A DNA stretch of 64,000 nt from assembly GCF_002848265.1 (NCBI RefSeq), contig NZ_CP025422.1, positions 434,001-498,000 of the forward strand, read 5' to 3'. The notes beneath the pieces are model-generated. The model was not told the origin of the DNA. It saw only the letters and a list, made by a program, of their open reading frames with translations, and did not search any database. The DNA comes from Zhihengliuella sp. ISTPL4. Lineage in GTDB: Bacteria; Actinomycetota; Actinomycetes; Actinomycetales; Microbacteriaceae. The position numbers and the translations under genes were made by a program. Positions 55,568 through 63,570 of this stretch are shown piece by piece; positions within the stretch are counted from its first letter, which is position 1; each line of letters starts with the position of its first letter.

Positions 55568-56607
55568 GCGCGCCTCACCCTCGGGTCGAGCTGCCGGTAG
55601 ATGAGGTCCGCGATGAGGTTCATCGCGATGATGATCGTGGAGAACACCACGAAGGTGCCCTGCAGGAGCGGGAGGTCGGGGCCGGAGATGGCCTCGAAGG
55701 TGAGCTTCCCGAGCCCGGGCCAGGAGAACACCGTCTCCACCGTGACGGCCCCGGCGATGAGACCGCCGATGTGCATGAAGACGAGGGTGACGGTGGGCAG
55801 GAGCGCGTTGGGGACGGCGTGCCGACGGCGGACGAGGTCTTCCCGGAGGCCCTTGGCCCGAGCAGTGGTGAGGTAGTCGGCGCCCATCTCCTCGAGGAGT
55901 GAGCTGCGCATCACCATGAGGTACTGCGCGTACACGACCGCGACCATCGTGATCACCGGGAGCACCATGTGCGAGATCACGTCCAGGACCGCGCCGACCG
56001 GATCGGTGGGCGGGTTGGGGGAGACCATGCCTCCCGTCGGGAACCAGTGCAGCGTGCCGCCGAAGATCATCAGGAGCAGCAGGGCCAGCCAGAAGGTCGG
56101 CACCGACCAGAACACGAGCGATGTGCCGGAGACGATGCGGTCGAAGGTGGAGCCGTGCTTCCAGGCCGCCTTCTGTCCGAGCCAGAGGCCGAGGGCGATC
56201 GCGATGATCGCCGCCGTGCCGGTGAGGAGGATCGTGTTCCAGAAGTACTGGCCGATGAGCTCGGACACCGACGTGCGGTAGACGTAGCTCGTGCCGAAGT
56301 TCAGCGTGAAGACGTTGCCGAGGTAGTCGACGAACTGCTGCCACAGGGGCTTGTTCAGACCGAGCTGCTCGCGCAGCTGGTCGGCCTGCTCGGCGCTCAT
56401 CCCGCGCTCCCGGGCGATCGAGGCGACCGGATCGCCCGGCAGGATCTTGAAGGCGAAGAATCCGAGGAGGATCACCATCGCCAGGCTGATGGCCGCGCCG
56501 CCGAGCTTGACCAGGAAGTAGCGGAGGGCGCCGACGCCCTTCGGCTGCTCCTCGGCCGCGGCGCTCGTCGCGATGGCGGAGGTGGACGGGGGAACCGCGT
56601 TGGACAT
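55564..56607 (-). CDS. Peptide ABC transporter permease (DppB-like)
   Basis: 347-aa permease. An N-terminal extension of about 28 residues precedes the first helix (ISLAMVILLGFFAFKILPGDPVASI). GLNKPLWQQFVDYLGNVFTLNFGTSY and the EAA loop DYLTTARAKGLREDLVRRRHAVPNALLPTVT are typical of DppB. It starts 72 nt after the binding-protein stop, a gap that could host a processing hairpin. Confidence 0.93.
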   Translation of the reverse strand: MSNAVPPSTSAIATSAAAEEQPKGVGALRYFLVKLGGAAISLAMVILLGFFAFKILPGDPVASIARERGMSAEQADQLREQLGLNKPLWQQFVDYLGNVFTLNFGTSYVYRTSVSELIGQYFWNTILLTGTAAIIAIALGLWLGQKAAWKHGSTFDRIVSGTSLVFWSVPTFWLALLLLMIFGGTLHWFPTGGMVSPNPPTDPVGAVLDVISHMVLPVITMVAVVYAQYLMVMRSSLLEEMGADYLTTARAKGLREDLVRRRHAVPNALLPTVTLVFMHIGGLIAGAVTVETVFSWPGLGKLTFEAISGPDLPLLQGTFVVFSTIIIAMNLIADLIYRQLDPRVRRA

Positions 56608-56679
56608 GGGGGTCTCCTTACAGCGGACCGGGAGACGCCGCGGGGGCGGAAGCCCGCCACCCGCGGCGTCTCGCCGGAC

Positions 56680-58512
56680 TCATTCGACGTCGGCGATGTT
56701 GCGGCGACGGATCAGGAAGAAGATGAGCCCTCCGATGAGGACCACCCCCACCACGACGCCTCCGATGAGGAGTCCGGTGTTCGTGCCGGTGCCGCCGGCG
56801 GTCGCCCCCTCGACGGGCTCGACGGTCAGGTAGCCCCAGTAGCCGGCCTGGTTGGCGATGATGCCGCCGTCCTTCGGCTGCAGCGTGAAGCCCGTGAAGC
56901 GGTCCGAGCGGTAGGCCTCCAGCGAGTTGGCGTACCAGGTGGCGACCTGGGCGGTGTCGGTGTAGTTCAGCGCGAGCATGTCGTGCACGATCTCCTGGCG
57001 CTTCTCCGCGTCGATCTCGGAGCGCTGCGCGGCGTACATCTCGTCGAACTCCGGGTTGCAGTACCCGTCCTGCGTGGTGCCGCCGGTGCCGTCGGTCGCG
57101 GTCGGCAGGTTCATGCAGGTGTTGATGCCCAGCTGGTAGTCGGGGTCGGGGTTGACCGACCAGCCGCTGAAGTACAGGTCGTAGTCGCCGGAGGTGGCCT
57201 TCGCGCTGATCGTGTCGGAGTCGGTGGACTCGACCGTGATCTCGATGCCGATGTCCTTCATCCACGGGACGAAGAAGTCGGAGATGGACTGCTCGTTCGC
57301 GTCGTCCGCGTCCGTCAGCAGGCGCAGGCTCAGGCGCTGGCCGTCCTTCTCGCGGATGCCGTCCGCGCCGGGGACCCAGCCCGCCTCGTCGAGCTTCGCC
57401 TGCGCGGCCTCGGGGTCGAAGCCCACGATCACGTCGTCGTCGTCCGACAGGTGCCACTTCGGGAAGGACGCCGGGATGAAGCTCGTCGCGAGCGTGCCCT
57501 CGCCGTCCAGGACCTTGTCGAGGAGGGTGGCCGTGTCGGTGCCGAGACGGATGGCCTGGCGCACCTCGAGCTCCTTCAGCGCGGCGTTGCCGGTGCCGTA
57601 GGGCACATTGTCGCGGGTCTGCTGACCGACGTTGATGCTGATCGAGTGGTAGCGGCGGCCCTCACCGGAGTGCGTGGTGATGCCGTCGACGCCCTCGAGT
57701 GCCGAGAACTGGGTGGGGGTGAGGCCCGTGACGAGGTCGACGTCGCCCGCCTTGAGCGCCTGCACCTGGGCGTCCGAGTTCGTGTAGTACACGTACTGGA
57801 TCGCGTCGATCTTGGGGGCGCCCCGCCAGAAGTTCTCGTTCGCCTTCAGCACGATGGACTGGTTGGCCGAGTAGCTGTCGAGGACGAACGGGCCGGAGCC
57901 GACCACGTCGGCGTCGTTGGTGAAGGTCGTCGGGTCGTCGACCTCCTCCCAGATGTGCTTCGGGACGATCGGGATCTCCGAGCCGGGGTTCGGGGCCTGC
58001 GGGGTCTTCAGGGTGATCACGACGGTCTTGTCGTCCGGGGTCTCGACGCTGTCGAAGTTGGAGACGAGGTTGCCGTTGGCGGTGCCGAGCGCGGGCACCG
58101 TCATCATCTGGTCGTACGTGTACTTCACATCGGCCGAGGTGATCGGCTCACCGTCCGACCAGACGAGGTCGTCCTGGAGGGTGAAGGTCCACGTCTGACC
58201 ACCGTCGGTCGCCTCCCAGCTGTCGGCGAGGCCCTTCGTGGGCGAGCCGTCCTCGGCGTCGTTCTGCACGAGCGACTCGTAGACGTACCGGATGATGTTC
58301 GTCGGCGTCAGGTAGATCGAGATGAACGGGTTGAACGTGTCCACGAACCCGGAGGTGGCGATCCGGAGCGTCGTGTCGGAGGCCGGGGATTCGGTGGCGG
58401 CGCTGACGGACTGCGCCTGAGCGGCACCGACCGGAGCGGCGAGGAGGAGCGCGGAGGCGATCGCGGCGGCGGTCAGACTTCGCACGGTTCTGGAGCGGGG
58501 GGCAAGACGCAT
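56680..58512 (-). CDS. Peptide-binding protein with C-terminal membrane anchor (SBP family 5)
   Basis: 610-aa extracytoplasmic solute-binding protein of the DppA/OppA family. A Sec signal peptide (residues 1-34, ending GAAQAQ) lacks a lipobox cysteine. SBP_bac_5 features include DSWEATDGGQTWTFTLQDDLVWSDGEPITSADVKYTYD. Unlike most Gram-positive binding proteins it is held by a C-terminal transmembrane helix (GLLIGGVVVGVVLIGGLIFFLIRRR, about residues 578-603). First gene of the seven-gene operon; a -35/-10 pair lies upstream. Confidence 0.92.
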   Translation of the reverse strand: MRLAPRSRTVRSLTAAAIASALLLAAPVGAAQAQSVSAATESPASDTTLRIATSGFVDTFNPFISIYLTPTNIIRYVYESLVQNDAEDGSPTKGLADSWEATDGGQTWTFTLQDDLVWSDGEPITSADVKYTYDQMMTVPALGTANGNLVSNFDSVETPDDKTVVITLKTPQAPNPGSEIPIVPKHIWEEVDDPTTFTNDADVVGSGPFVLDSYSANQSIVLKANENFWRGAPKIDAIQYVYYTNSDAQVQALKAGDVDLVTGLTPTQFSALEGVDGITTHSGEGRRYHSISINVGQQTRDNVPYGTGNAALKELEVRQAIRLGTDTATLLDKVLDGEGTLATSFIPASFPKWHLSDDDDVIVGFDPEAAQAKLDEAGWVPGADGIREKDGQRLSLRLLTDADDANEQSISDFFVPWMKDIGIEITVESTDSDTISAKATSGDYDLYFSGWSVNPDPDYQLGINTCMNLPTATDGTGGTTQDGYCNPEFDEMYAAQRSEIDAEKRQEIVHDMLALNYTDTAQVATWYANSLEAYRSDRFTGFTLQPKDGGIIANQAGYWGYLTVEPVEGATAGGTGTNTGLLIGGVVVGVVLIGGLIFFLIRRRNIADVE

Positions 58513-58568
58513 GGAAGGTCCCTTCGGGCGCCGCCCGGATCCACAGTGAAGCCGGGTCGGTGCTGACC

Positions 58569-58597
58569 ATGCAAGCGGAAGACGGCCCTGTGGTCAA
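58569..58597 (-). promoter_or_regulatory. Candidate promoter of the peptide-uptake operon
   Basis: On the minus strand, TTGACC (58597-58592), a 17-bp spacer and TTGCAT (58574-58569). The -35 is good and the -10 weak. The 287-nt region 58513-58799 holds no other supported gene. Confidence 0.4.
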
Positions 58598-58799
58598 GAC
58601 ATTCGATGCGTATCGCGGAAGAAAAATCGCGCGGATCAGAAAGATCACCGGCCGTCGAGCGGCTGTAACACGGCGGAAATACGCGGATGCCAGGATGCGC
58701 GCATCGGAATGACGGGAGCGAAGGATGACTACTCGACGCGGACATCCGGAACGTATCTCGGGTCGGTTCGGGTCGGGCACGCGAACCGGAATCGTATCG

Positions 58800-59948
58800 T
58801 CACTCCGCCGGGACGGTGAGCACGGCACGCAGGAGCGCGATGCGTTCGTGCAGGGAGGAGCGCAGGAAGTGCTCGTCCAGCGCATGCGCACCGCCGCCCC
58901 GGGGGCCGAAGCCGTCGACGGTCGGCAGACCCTTTCCGCCGAGGAGGTTCGTGTCGCCCGCGCCGGCCGCGGGGCGGCCGTCGACGTGCTGGCCGAGTGC
59001 GGCGCCGGCCGCGGCGATCCGGGCGAGGAGGTCGGTGTCCTCCGCCGAGGCCTGCCAGGCGGGCCGGGCGCTCAGCACGGCGACCTCGAGGCGGGCGCCG
59101 GGGCGCACCGGCGCCAGTTCCTGGAGGGCGGTGAGGACGCGCTGCTCGCTGTCCGGGTCTCGGAAGCGGAGGCCGATCTCGGCCGCCGCGTGCGCCGGCA
59201 CCACGTTGGTCCTCGCGCCGCCGTCGATGACGCCGACGTTGCACAGCACCGGACTCGGAAGCTCCGGGTCGGCCACGATCGCTCGGGCCAGGAGGAGCTG
59301 GTCCACGAGCTCGTCGATCGCCGAGACGCCGTGCTCGGGATCGAGTGCGGCGTGGGCCGCGCGGCCGGTGACGGCGATGCGCACCCGGGCACTGCCGCGG
59401 CGGCCGACCTTGAGGGCGCCGTCGGGATGCGGGGACTCGAATCCGATGGCGCAGGACGCGCCCCTGGCCCGTTCCGCGAGCAGGGGGCCCGAGACGGGGG
59501 AGCCGATCTCCTCGTCCGCGACGAGCACGATCCGCACGGCGCGCCGCTGTTCGAGCGGCACGGACTGCAGGTGCCGCAGGGCCTCGAGCATCACCACGAT
59601 GCCGGCCTTCATGTCGTAGGCACCGGGGCCGCGCACGACATCCCCGTCCTCGGTCCACGGCAGGTCGTCCGCCAGGGTGCCGACCGGCCAGACGGTATCG
59701 GTGTGGCCGATGAGGAGAACCGGGTCTCCGGTACCGGGGACGTCGATGACGAGATCGGTCCCGAGCTCGTGCGGGATCCGCTGGACGCTGCCGCCGACGC
59801 CGGCGAACCAGGCGGACAGCAGGTCGGCGATGCGGGCGCTCGCCTCCGTGTCGCGGCTCGGCGTCTCGATCAGCACGAGTTCGCGCACGAGTGCGATGAT
59901 GTCGTCGGAAGGATGGTCCCCGTCGCGCACTGCCGAGAGAGTCGTCAC
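58800..59948 (-). CDS. M20 family metallopeptidase/deacylase
   Basis: 382-aa two-zinc hydrolase of the ArgE/DapE/CPG2 family. Metal-binding motifs: GHTDTVW, AYDMKAG, the catalytic pair in VADEEIGSP and FGPRGGGAHALDE. The dimerisation domain is complete (KVGRRGSARVRIAVTGRAAHAA). GTG 59948 gives a compact N-terminus; no signal peptide. It is divergent from the GNAT-racemase operon across 93 nt. In the known D-to-L amino-acid pathway an M20 enzyme removes the N-acyl group from the L-product, and it may do so here; a dipeptidase is the alternative. Confidence 0.85.
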   Translation of the reverse strand: MTTLSAVRDGDHPSDDIIALVRELVLIETPSRDTEASARIADLLSAWFAGVGGSVQRIPHELGTDLVIDVPGTGDPVLLIGHTDTVWPVGTLADDLPWTEDGDVVRGPGAYDMKAGIVVMLEALRHLQSVPLEQRRAVRIVLVADEEIGSPVSGPLLAERARGASCAIGFESPHPDGALKVGRRGSARVRIAVTGRAAHAALDPEHGVSAIDELVDQLLLARAIVADPELPSPVLCNVGVIDGGARTNVVPAHAAAEIGLRFRDPDSEQRVLTALQELAPVRPGARLEVAVLSARPAWQASAEDTDLLARIAAAGAALGQHVDGRPAAGAGDTNLLGGKGLPTVDGFGPRGGGAHALDEHFLRSSLHERIALLRAVLTVPAE

Positions 59949-60041
59949 GGTTACGAACCGTATCTTGCCCCTTGATCGCCCCGCAACCCGCCGATAGCAT
60001 CGCTCAAAGCAGCAGGACTCCTCAATCTTAGGAAACGTATC

Positions 60042-60818
60042 GTGCCTCATTCTTCGGTGGCCGCCGGTGTTGCCCACGGCTGCCGCGAACTCACCCGGTA
60101 CACCGAGTTCCGTGAGGCCGCCGCGCTGTACGCCCGCGTCTTCGCATACACGGAGAACGAGTACGCCCTCAACGCCAACCTGCTCACCGCCCTCGCCCGC
60201 AACGGCGGTTCCGCGGTCGGCGCCTTCGCCGACGACGGAGAGCTGATCGGGTTCGCGTACGGGTTCGCCGGCTGTGACACCACCGGCGCGTCCTTCCACT
60301 ACTCGCAGGCGGCCGCCGTCGATGCCGCGCACCAGGGACGCGGCGTCGGCCAGGCGCTCAAGCTCGCGCAGCGTGCCGTGGCCCTGCGCTGGGGGCAGCG
60401 GACGATGCGGTGGACGTTCGATCCGCTGCTGTCACGCAACGCGCACTTCAACCTGAGCTCTCTCGGGGCCGTCGGCATCGCCTACGAGCGCGACTACTAC
60501 GCCCGTCCCGATACCGACCGTCTGGTGGTCTCCTGGGACCTGGACGTCGCCGATCGCCCGGCCCGTCGGTCGCTTCCCGTCCCGCCCGTGCTCGGGCCGG
60601 ACGACTGGGGGCGAGCCGTGGCGGCGGACGGCGGCACCTGGATCGCGATCCCGACGCGACCCGGCGCCCTCGACGCCGAGGAGCGCGCGGTGCTGCGGCG
60701 GGATCTGGAGCGGACGATGACCGCGGCATTCCGCCGCGGGGACCTCCTCGTAGGGGCCGCGCGCCTCGACGACGACACGGCGGTCTACCGCGCGACACCT
60801 CGGGAGGGCACGGCATGA
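60042..60818 (+). CDS. GNAT N-acyltransferase, COG3375-like (candidate D-amino-acid N-acyltransferase)
   Basis: 258-aa acyltransferase. Acyl-CoA loop AAVDAAHQGRGVGQALKLAQR; the distinctive WTFDPLLSRNAHFNLSSLGAVGIAYERDYY and PTDRLVVSWDLD-like end (DTDRLVVSWDLD) match a GNAT subfamily that accompanies N-acylamino-acid racemases. GTG start at 60042. In Geobacillus a GNAT of this context was assigned as succinyl-CoA:D-amino-acid N-succinyltransferase (recalled from the literature). First gene of the plus-strand operon. Confidence 0.82.
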   Translation: MPHSSVAAGVAHGCRELTRYTEFREAAALYARVFAYTENEYALNANLLTALARNGGSAVGAFADDGELIGFAYGFAGCDTTGASFHYSQAAAVDAAHQGRGVGQALKLAQRAVALRWGQRTMRWTFDPLLSRNAHFNLSSLGAVGIAYERDYYARPDTDRLVVSWDLDVADRPARRSLPVPPVLGPDDWGRAVAADGGTWIAIPTRPGALDAEERAVLRRDLERTMTAAFRRGDLLVGAARLDDDTAVYRATPREGTA

Positions 60819-61504
60819 ACGACCACGACCACGACCAGGAGGATCGCGACCTCGTCTCTCCGCGAGACCGCTACGGCGAGCGCATCCGCACCAACCTCTC
60901 CGCCGAGAGCATTCAGGCGCGGATCATCGAGACCGAGCAGCGCACCCTCGCCCAGACCTTCGAGGAGCTCAGCCGCTCGGCCCAGGTGCCGCAGGCCGCC
61001 GCGCTGCTGCTCGGCGCCCGACGACGGTACGTGGCCGGCGAGGGCAAGGCGGCGGCGTACGCGCAGCTCCTCAACGCGGATCTCTCGGCGACGCTGTCGA
61101 ACGTCTTCCTCGTCGACGGGCACGCGCTGCAGCCGCTCACCGTGCTCACCGACGTCCGGGCCAGCGACGTCCTCATCGCGTTCTCCCTGCGGCGCTACCG
61201 GGAGGAGACCGTGCGGCTCGGGCGGCTCTTCCACGAGGCGGGCGGTCAGCTCGTCGTCATCACCGACAGCGAGGATGCCCCGCTCGCATCCATCGCGACC
61301 TCGCTCATCCGGGTGCGCACGGGATCGGCGTCGTACGCCGACTCGCCGACCCCGGTCGCGGCGGTGTGCCACCTGCTGAGCGCGCTCACCACGGCGAGCG
61401 CGAAGGGAGCGCGACGGCGGCTCGCCGAACGCGACCGGCTGGTGGCGCGCCTGGGTCTCTACGGCCCCGAGACCGCGCGGGCCCGCCCGGAGGAGGACGC
61501 GTGA
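60815..61504 (+). CDS. SIS-domain protein lacking the RpiR/MurR helix-turn-helix
   Basis: 229-aa protein related to the C-terminal half of MurR/RpiR regulators. After a polar leader (residues 1-40) a SIS sugar-isomerase fold runs from LLLGARRRYVAGEGKAAAYAQLLNADLS through VRASDVLIAFSLRRYREETVRLGRLFHEAGGQLVVITDS. The 75-80-residue HTH domain is absent, so direct DNA binding is unlikely. It may be a phosphosugar-binding or isomerase-like protein, perhaps for a MurNAc derivative. ATGA/GTGA overlaps on both sides show tight coupling. Confidence 0.8.
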   Translation: MNDHDHDQEDRDLVSPRDRYGERIRTNLSAESIQARIIETEQRTLAQTFEELSRSAQVPQAAALLLGARRRYVAGEGKAAAYAQLLNADLSATLSNVFLVDGHALQPLTVLTDVRASDVLIAFSLRRYREETVRLGRLFHEAGGQLVVITDSEDAPLASIATSLIRVRTGSASYADSPTPVAAVCHLLSALTTASAKGARRRLAERDRLVARLGLYGPETARARPEEDA

Positions 61505-62649
61505 GGGTCGTCCGCGTCCGGCTGTTCGCCCTGCGCCAGCCGCTGCGTCACAGCTTCGAGACGAGCTCGCACCGCAAGTCCGGCATCGAGCATGTGCTCG
61601 TCGAGGTCACCGATGCCGACGGCCAGACGGGGTGGGGGGAGATCGCGTCGCCGTCCGATCCGTTCTACGGAGCGGAGACCACGGTCACCGCGTGGGAGAT
61701 CGTGACCCGCTACCTGGTGCCCGCGCTGCTCCGCGCCGAGGGGGAGGAGCCGGCGGAGCTGGAGGCGTCGTGGGCGCGGGTCCGCGGGCACGAGTTCGCG
61801 AAGGCCGGGTTCTCCGGCGCGGTGTGGGACCTGGCCTCCCGGCGGCGGGGGATCGCGCTCGCCGCGGCCCTCGGCGGGACGCGCGACGAGGTCGTCGCGG
61901 GGGTGTCGTTGGGCATCGAGCCGTCGATCGACGAGCTGCTGGCCCAGGTGGAGCTGCAGCGCGCCGCCGGCTACCCCCGCGTCAAGCTCAAGATCGCTCC
62001 GGGCTGGGATGTGGAGCCGGTGCGTGCGGTGCGCGGCGCCTACCCCGACCTCGACCTTCACGTGGACGCGAACGGCGCGTATGCCGACGACGAGCGGGCG
62101 GCCGCGGTGTTCGCACGCCTGGATCGCGAGGCGCTCACCATGATCGAGCAGCCCTTCGCGCCGCGGGATCTCGTGGCCCACGCTGATCTGCAGGCGCGGC
62201 TCGACACGGACGTGTGCCTGGACGAGTCGGTCGTCGACCTCGGCGACCTGCGGACCATGATCCGGCTGGGGGCGGGGCGGGTCCTCAACATCAAGGTGTC
62301 GCGGATGGGCGGGCTCACCGTCGCCCGCGCGGCGCACGACGTGGCGCGGGACGCGGGCATCCCCGTGTGGTGCGGCGGGATGCACGAGTTCGGCGTCGGG
62401 CGGGCTGCGAACGTCGCGCTGTCCTCGCTCCCCGGTTTCCTGCTGCCGTCGGATGTGTCGGGATCGGACAAGTACTACGAGTCGGACATCATCGCGCCTC
62501 CGGTGACCGCCGTCGCCGGTCGCGTCACGGTCCCCACCGGACCGGGGATCGGACACGAGGTGCTCGCCGAGCGCATCGCCCGTGACGCGTCCCGCGTCTT
62601 CGACTCCTCCGCGGCCGAGGCCCCTGAGGCCGTCCTGACCGCGGGCTGA
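61501..62649 (+). CDS. N-acylamino-acid racemase/o-succinylbenzoate synthase-type enolase
   Basis: 382-aa enolase-superfamily enzyme of the NSAR/OSBS subgroup. Catalytic residues: K162/K164 (VKLKI), D189 (DANGAY), E216 (IEQP), D241 (LDES) and K265 (NIKVSRMGG). GIPVWCGGMHEFGVGRAANVALSSLPGF is closely similar to the Amycolatopsis racemase. GTG 61501 overlaps the SIS stop. OSBS activity (menaquinone synthesis) is possible, but the absence of men genes and the neighbouring GNAT and M20 genes favour racemisation of N-acylated amino acids. Confidence 0.88.
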   Translation: MRVVRVRLFALRQPLRHSFETSSHRKSGIEHVLVEVTDADGQTGWGEIASPSDPFYGAETTVTAWEIVTRYLVPALLRAEGEEPAELEASWARVRGHEFAKAGFSGAVWDLASRRRGIALAAALGGTRDEVVAGVSLGIEPSIDELLAQVELQRAAGYPRVKLKIAPGWDVEPVRAVRGAYPDLDLHVDANGAYADDERAAAVFARLDREALTMIEQPFAPRDLVAHADLQARLDTDVCLDESVVDLGDLRTMIRLGAGRVLNIKVSRMGGLTVARAAHDVARDAGIPVWCGGMHEFGVGRAANVALSSLPGFLLPSDVSGSDKYYESDIIAPPVTAVAGRVTVPTGPGIGHEVLAERIARDASRVFDSSAAEAPEAVLTAG

Positions 62650-62681
62650 CCGGCCCCCGAACCCTGCGAGAGCGGAATCCC

Positions 62682-63569
62682 ATGCGCGCACTGCTGCTGT
62701 ACCGGCTCGATCTCGCCGCCGAGGCGGCGGAGGACGGGATCCATGCCGTCGATCCGCGGGAGCCGATCATCCGGGCGACCGACCTCGGCGTCGCCCGCGG
62801 CGACGGCGTGTTCGAGACCGCCGTGGTGCGCGGAGGAAGGCCGCAGGCCCTGGAGGCGCATCTCGTGCGGCTGGAGCGGTCCGCGCAGCTCCTGGGGCTG
62901 CCCGCGCCGGGCCGCGAGCGGTGGGCACGGGCGGTGCTCCGCGCGGCCGCCGAGGTCTCCCGCCCCGGAGTGCTGCGGGACGGGGAGATCGCCTCGATCA
63001 AGTTCGCGATGACCCGCGGAGACGAGATCGACCCGGCCGGGCCGACGGGGTGGGTGCTCGGCTTCGCGGGCGAGGACCCGGAGGTCGTCCGCGCGCGCGG
63101 CGTCTCGGCGGTGGTCCTCGACCGCGGGTACCGGCACGACGTCATGGAGACGGCGCCCTGGCTGCTGCAGGGAGCGAAGTCCCTCGCCTACGCCGTGAAC
63201 CAGGCGGCCCTGCGGGAGGCGCGGAGCAGGGGCGCGGACGACGTCCTCTTCGTCAGCGCCGACGGGTTCGTCCTCGAAGGGCCGCGGTCGACGCTGATCG
63301 CGCGGCTCGACGGCGCGCTGGTCACGCCACCGCCCGAGTACGGGGTGCTCCCCGGGACGACCCAGGCCGACGTCTTCGCGGGACTCGCCGAGGTGCCCTC
63401 CCGCGTCGGTCCGATGGTGCGGGACGATCTGGAGCGGGCGGACGCCCTCTGGCTCTGCTCCAGCACCCGCGGTGCGGTGCCCGTGCGGGAGCTGGACGGC
63501 GTCGCGCGCGCCGTGGACTCGGCGCTCACCGCGCGGATGAACGCGGTGCTGGATGGACGAGAGGACTGA
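62682..63569 (+). CDS. Class IV aminotransferase (4-amino-4-deoxychorismate lyase/D-amino-acid aminotransferase type)
   Basis: 295-aa PLP enzyme of fold type IV. The PLP lysine is K166 in LQGAKSLAYAVNQAAL. GVARGDGVFETAVVRGGRPQALEAHLVRLERSA, ADDVLFVSADGFVLEGPRSTLIA and YGVLPGTTQADVF match the PabC/DAAT branch. Actinobacterial members are usually named ADC lyase, but the surrounding D-amino-acid genes make a D-amino-acid transaminase a real alternative. It starts 32 nt after the racemase. Confidence 0.85.
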   Translation: MRALLLYRLDLAAEAAEDGIHAVDPREPIIRATDLGVARGDGVFETAVVRGGRPQALEAHLVRLERSAQLLGLPAPGRERWARAVLRAAAEVSRPGVLRDGEIASIKFAMTRGDEIDPAGPTGWVLGFAGEDPEVVRARGVSAVVLDRGYRHDVMETAPWLLQGAKSLAYAVNQAALREARSRGADDVLFVSADGFVLEGPRSTLIARLDGALVTPPPEYGVLPGTTQADVFAGLAEVPSRVGPMVRDDLERADALWLCSSTRGAVPVRELDGVARAVDSALTARMNAVLDGRED

Positions 63570-63570
63570 G

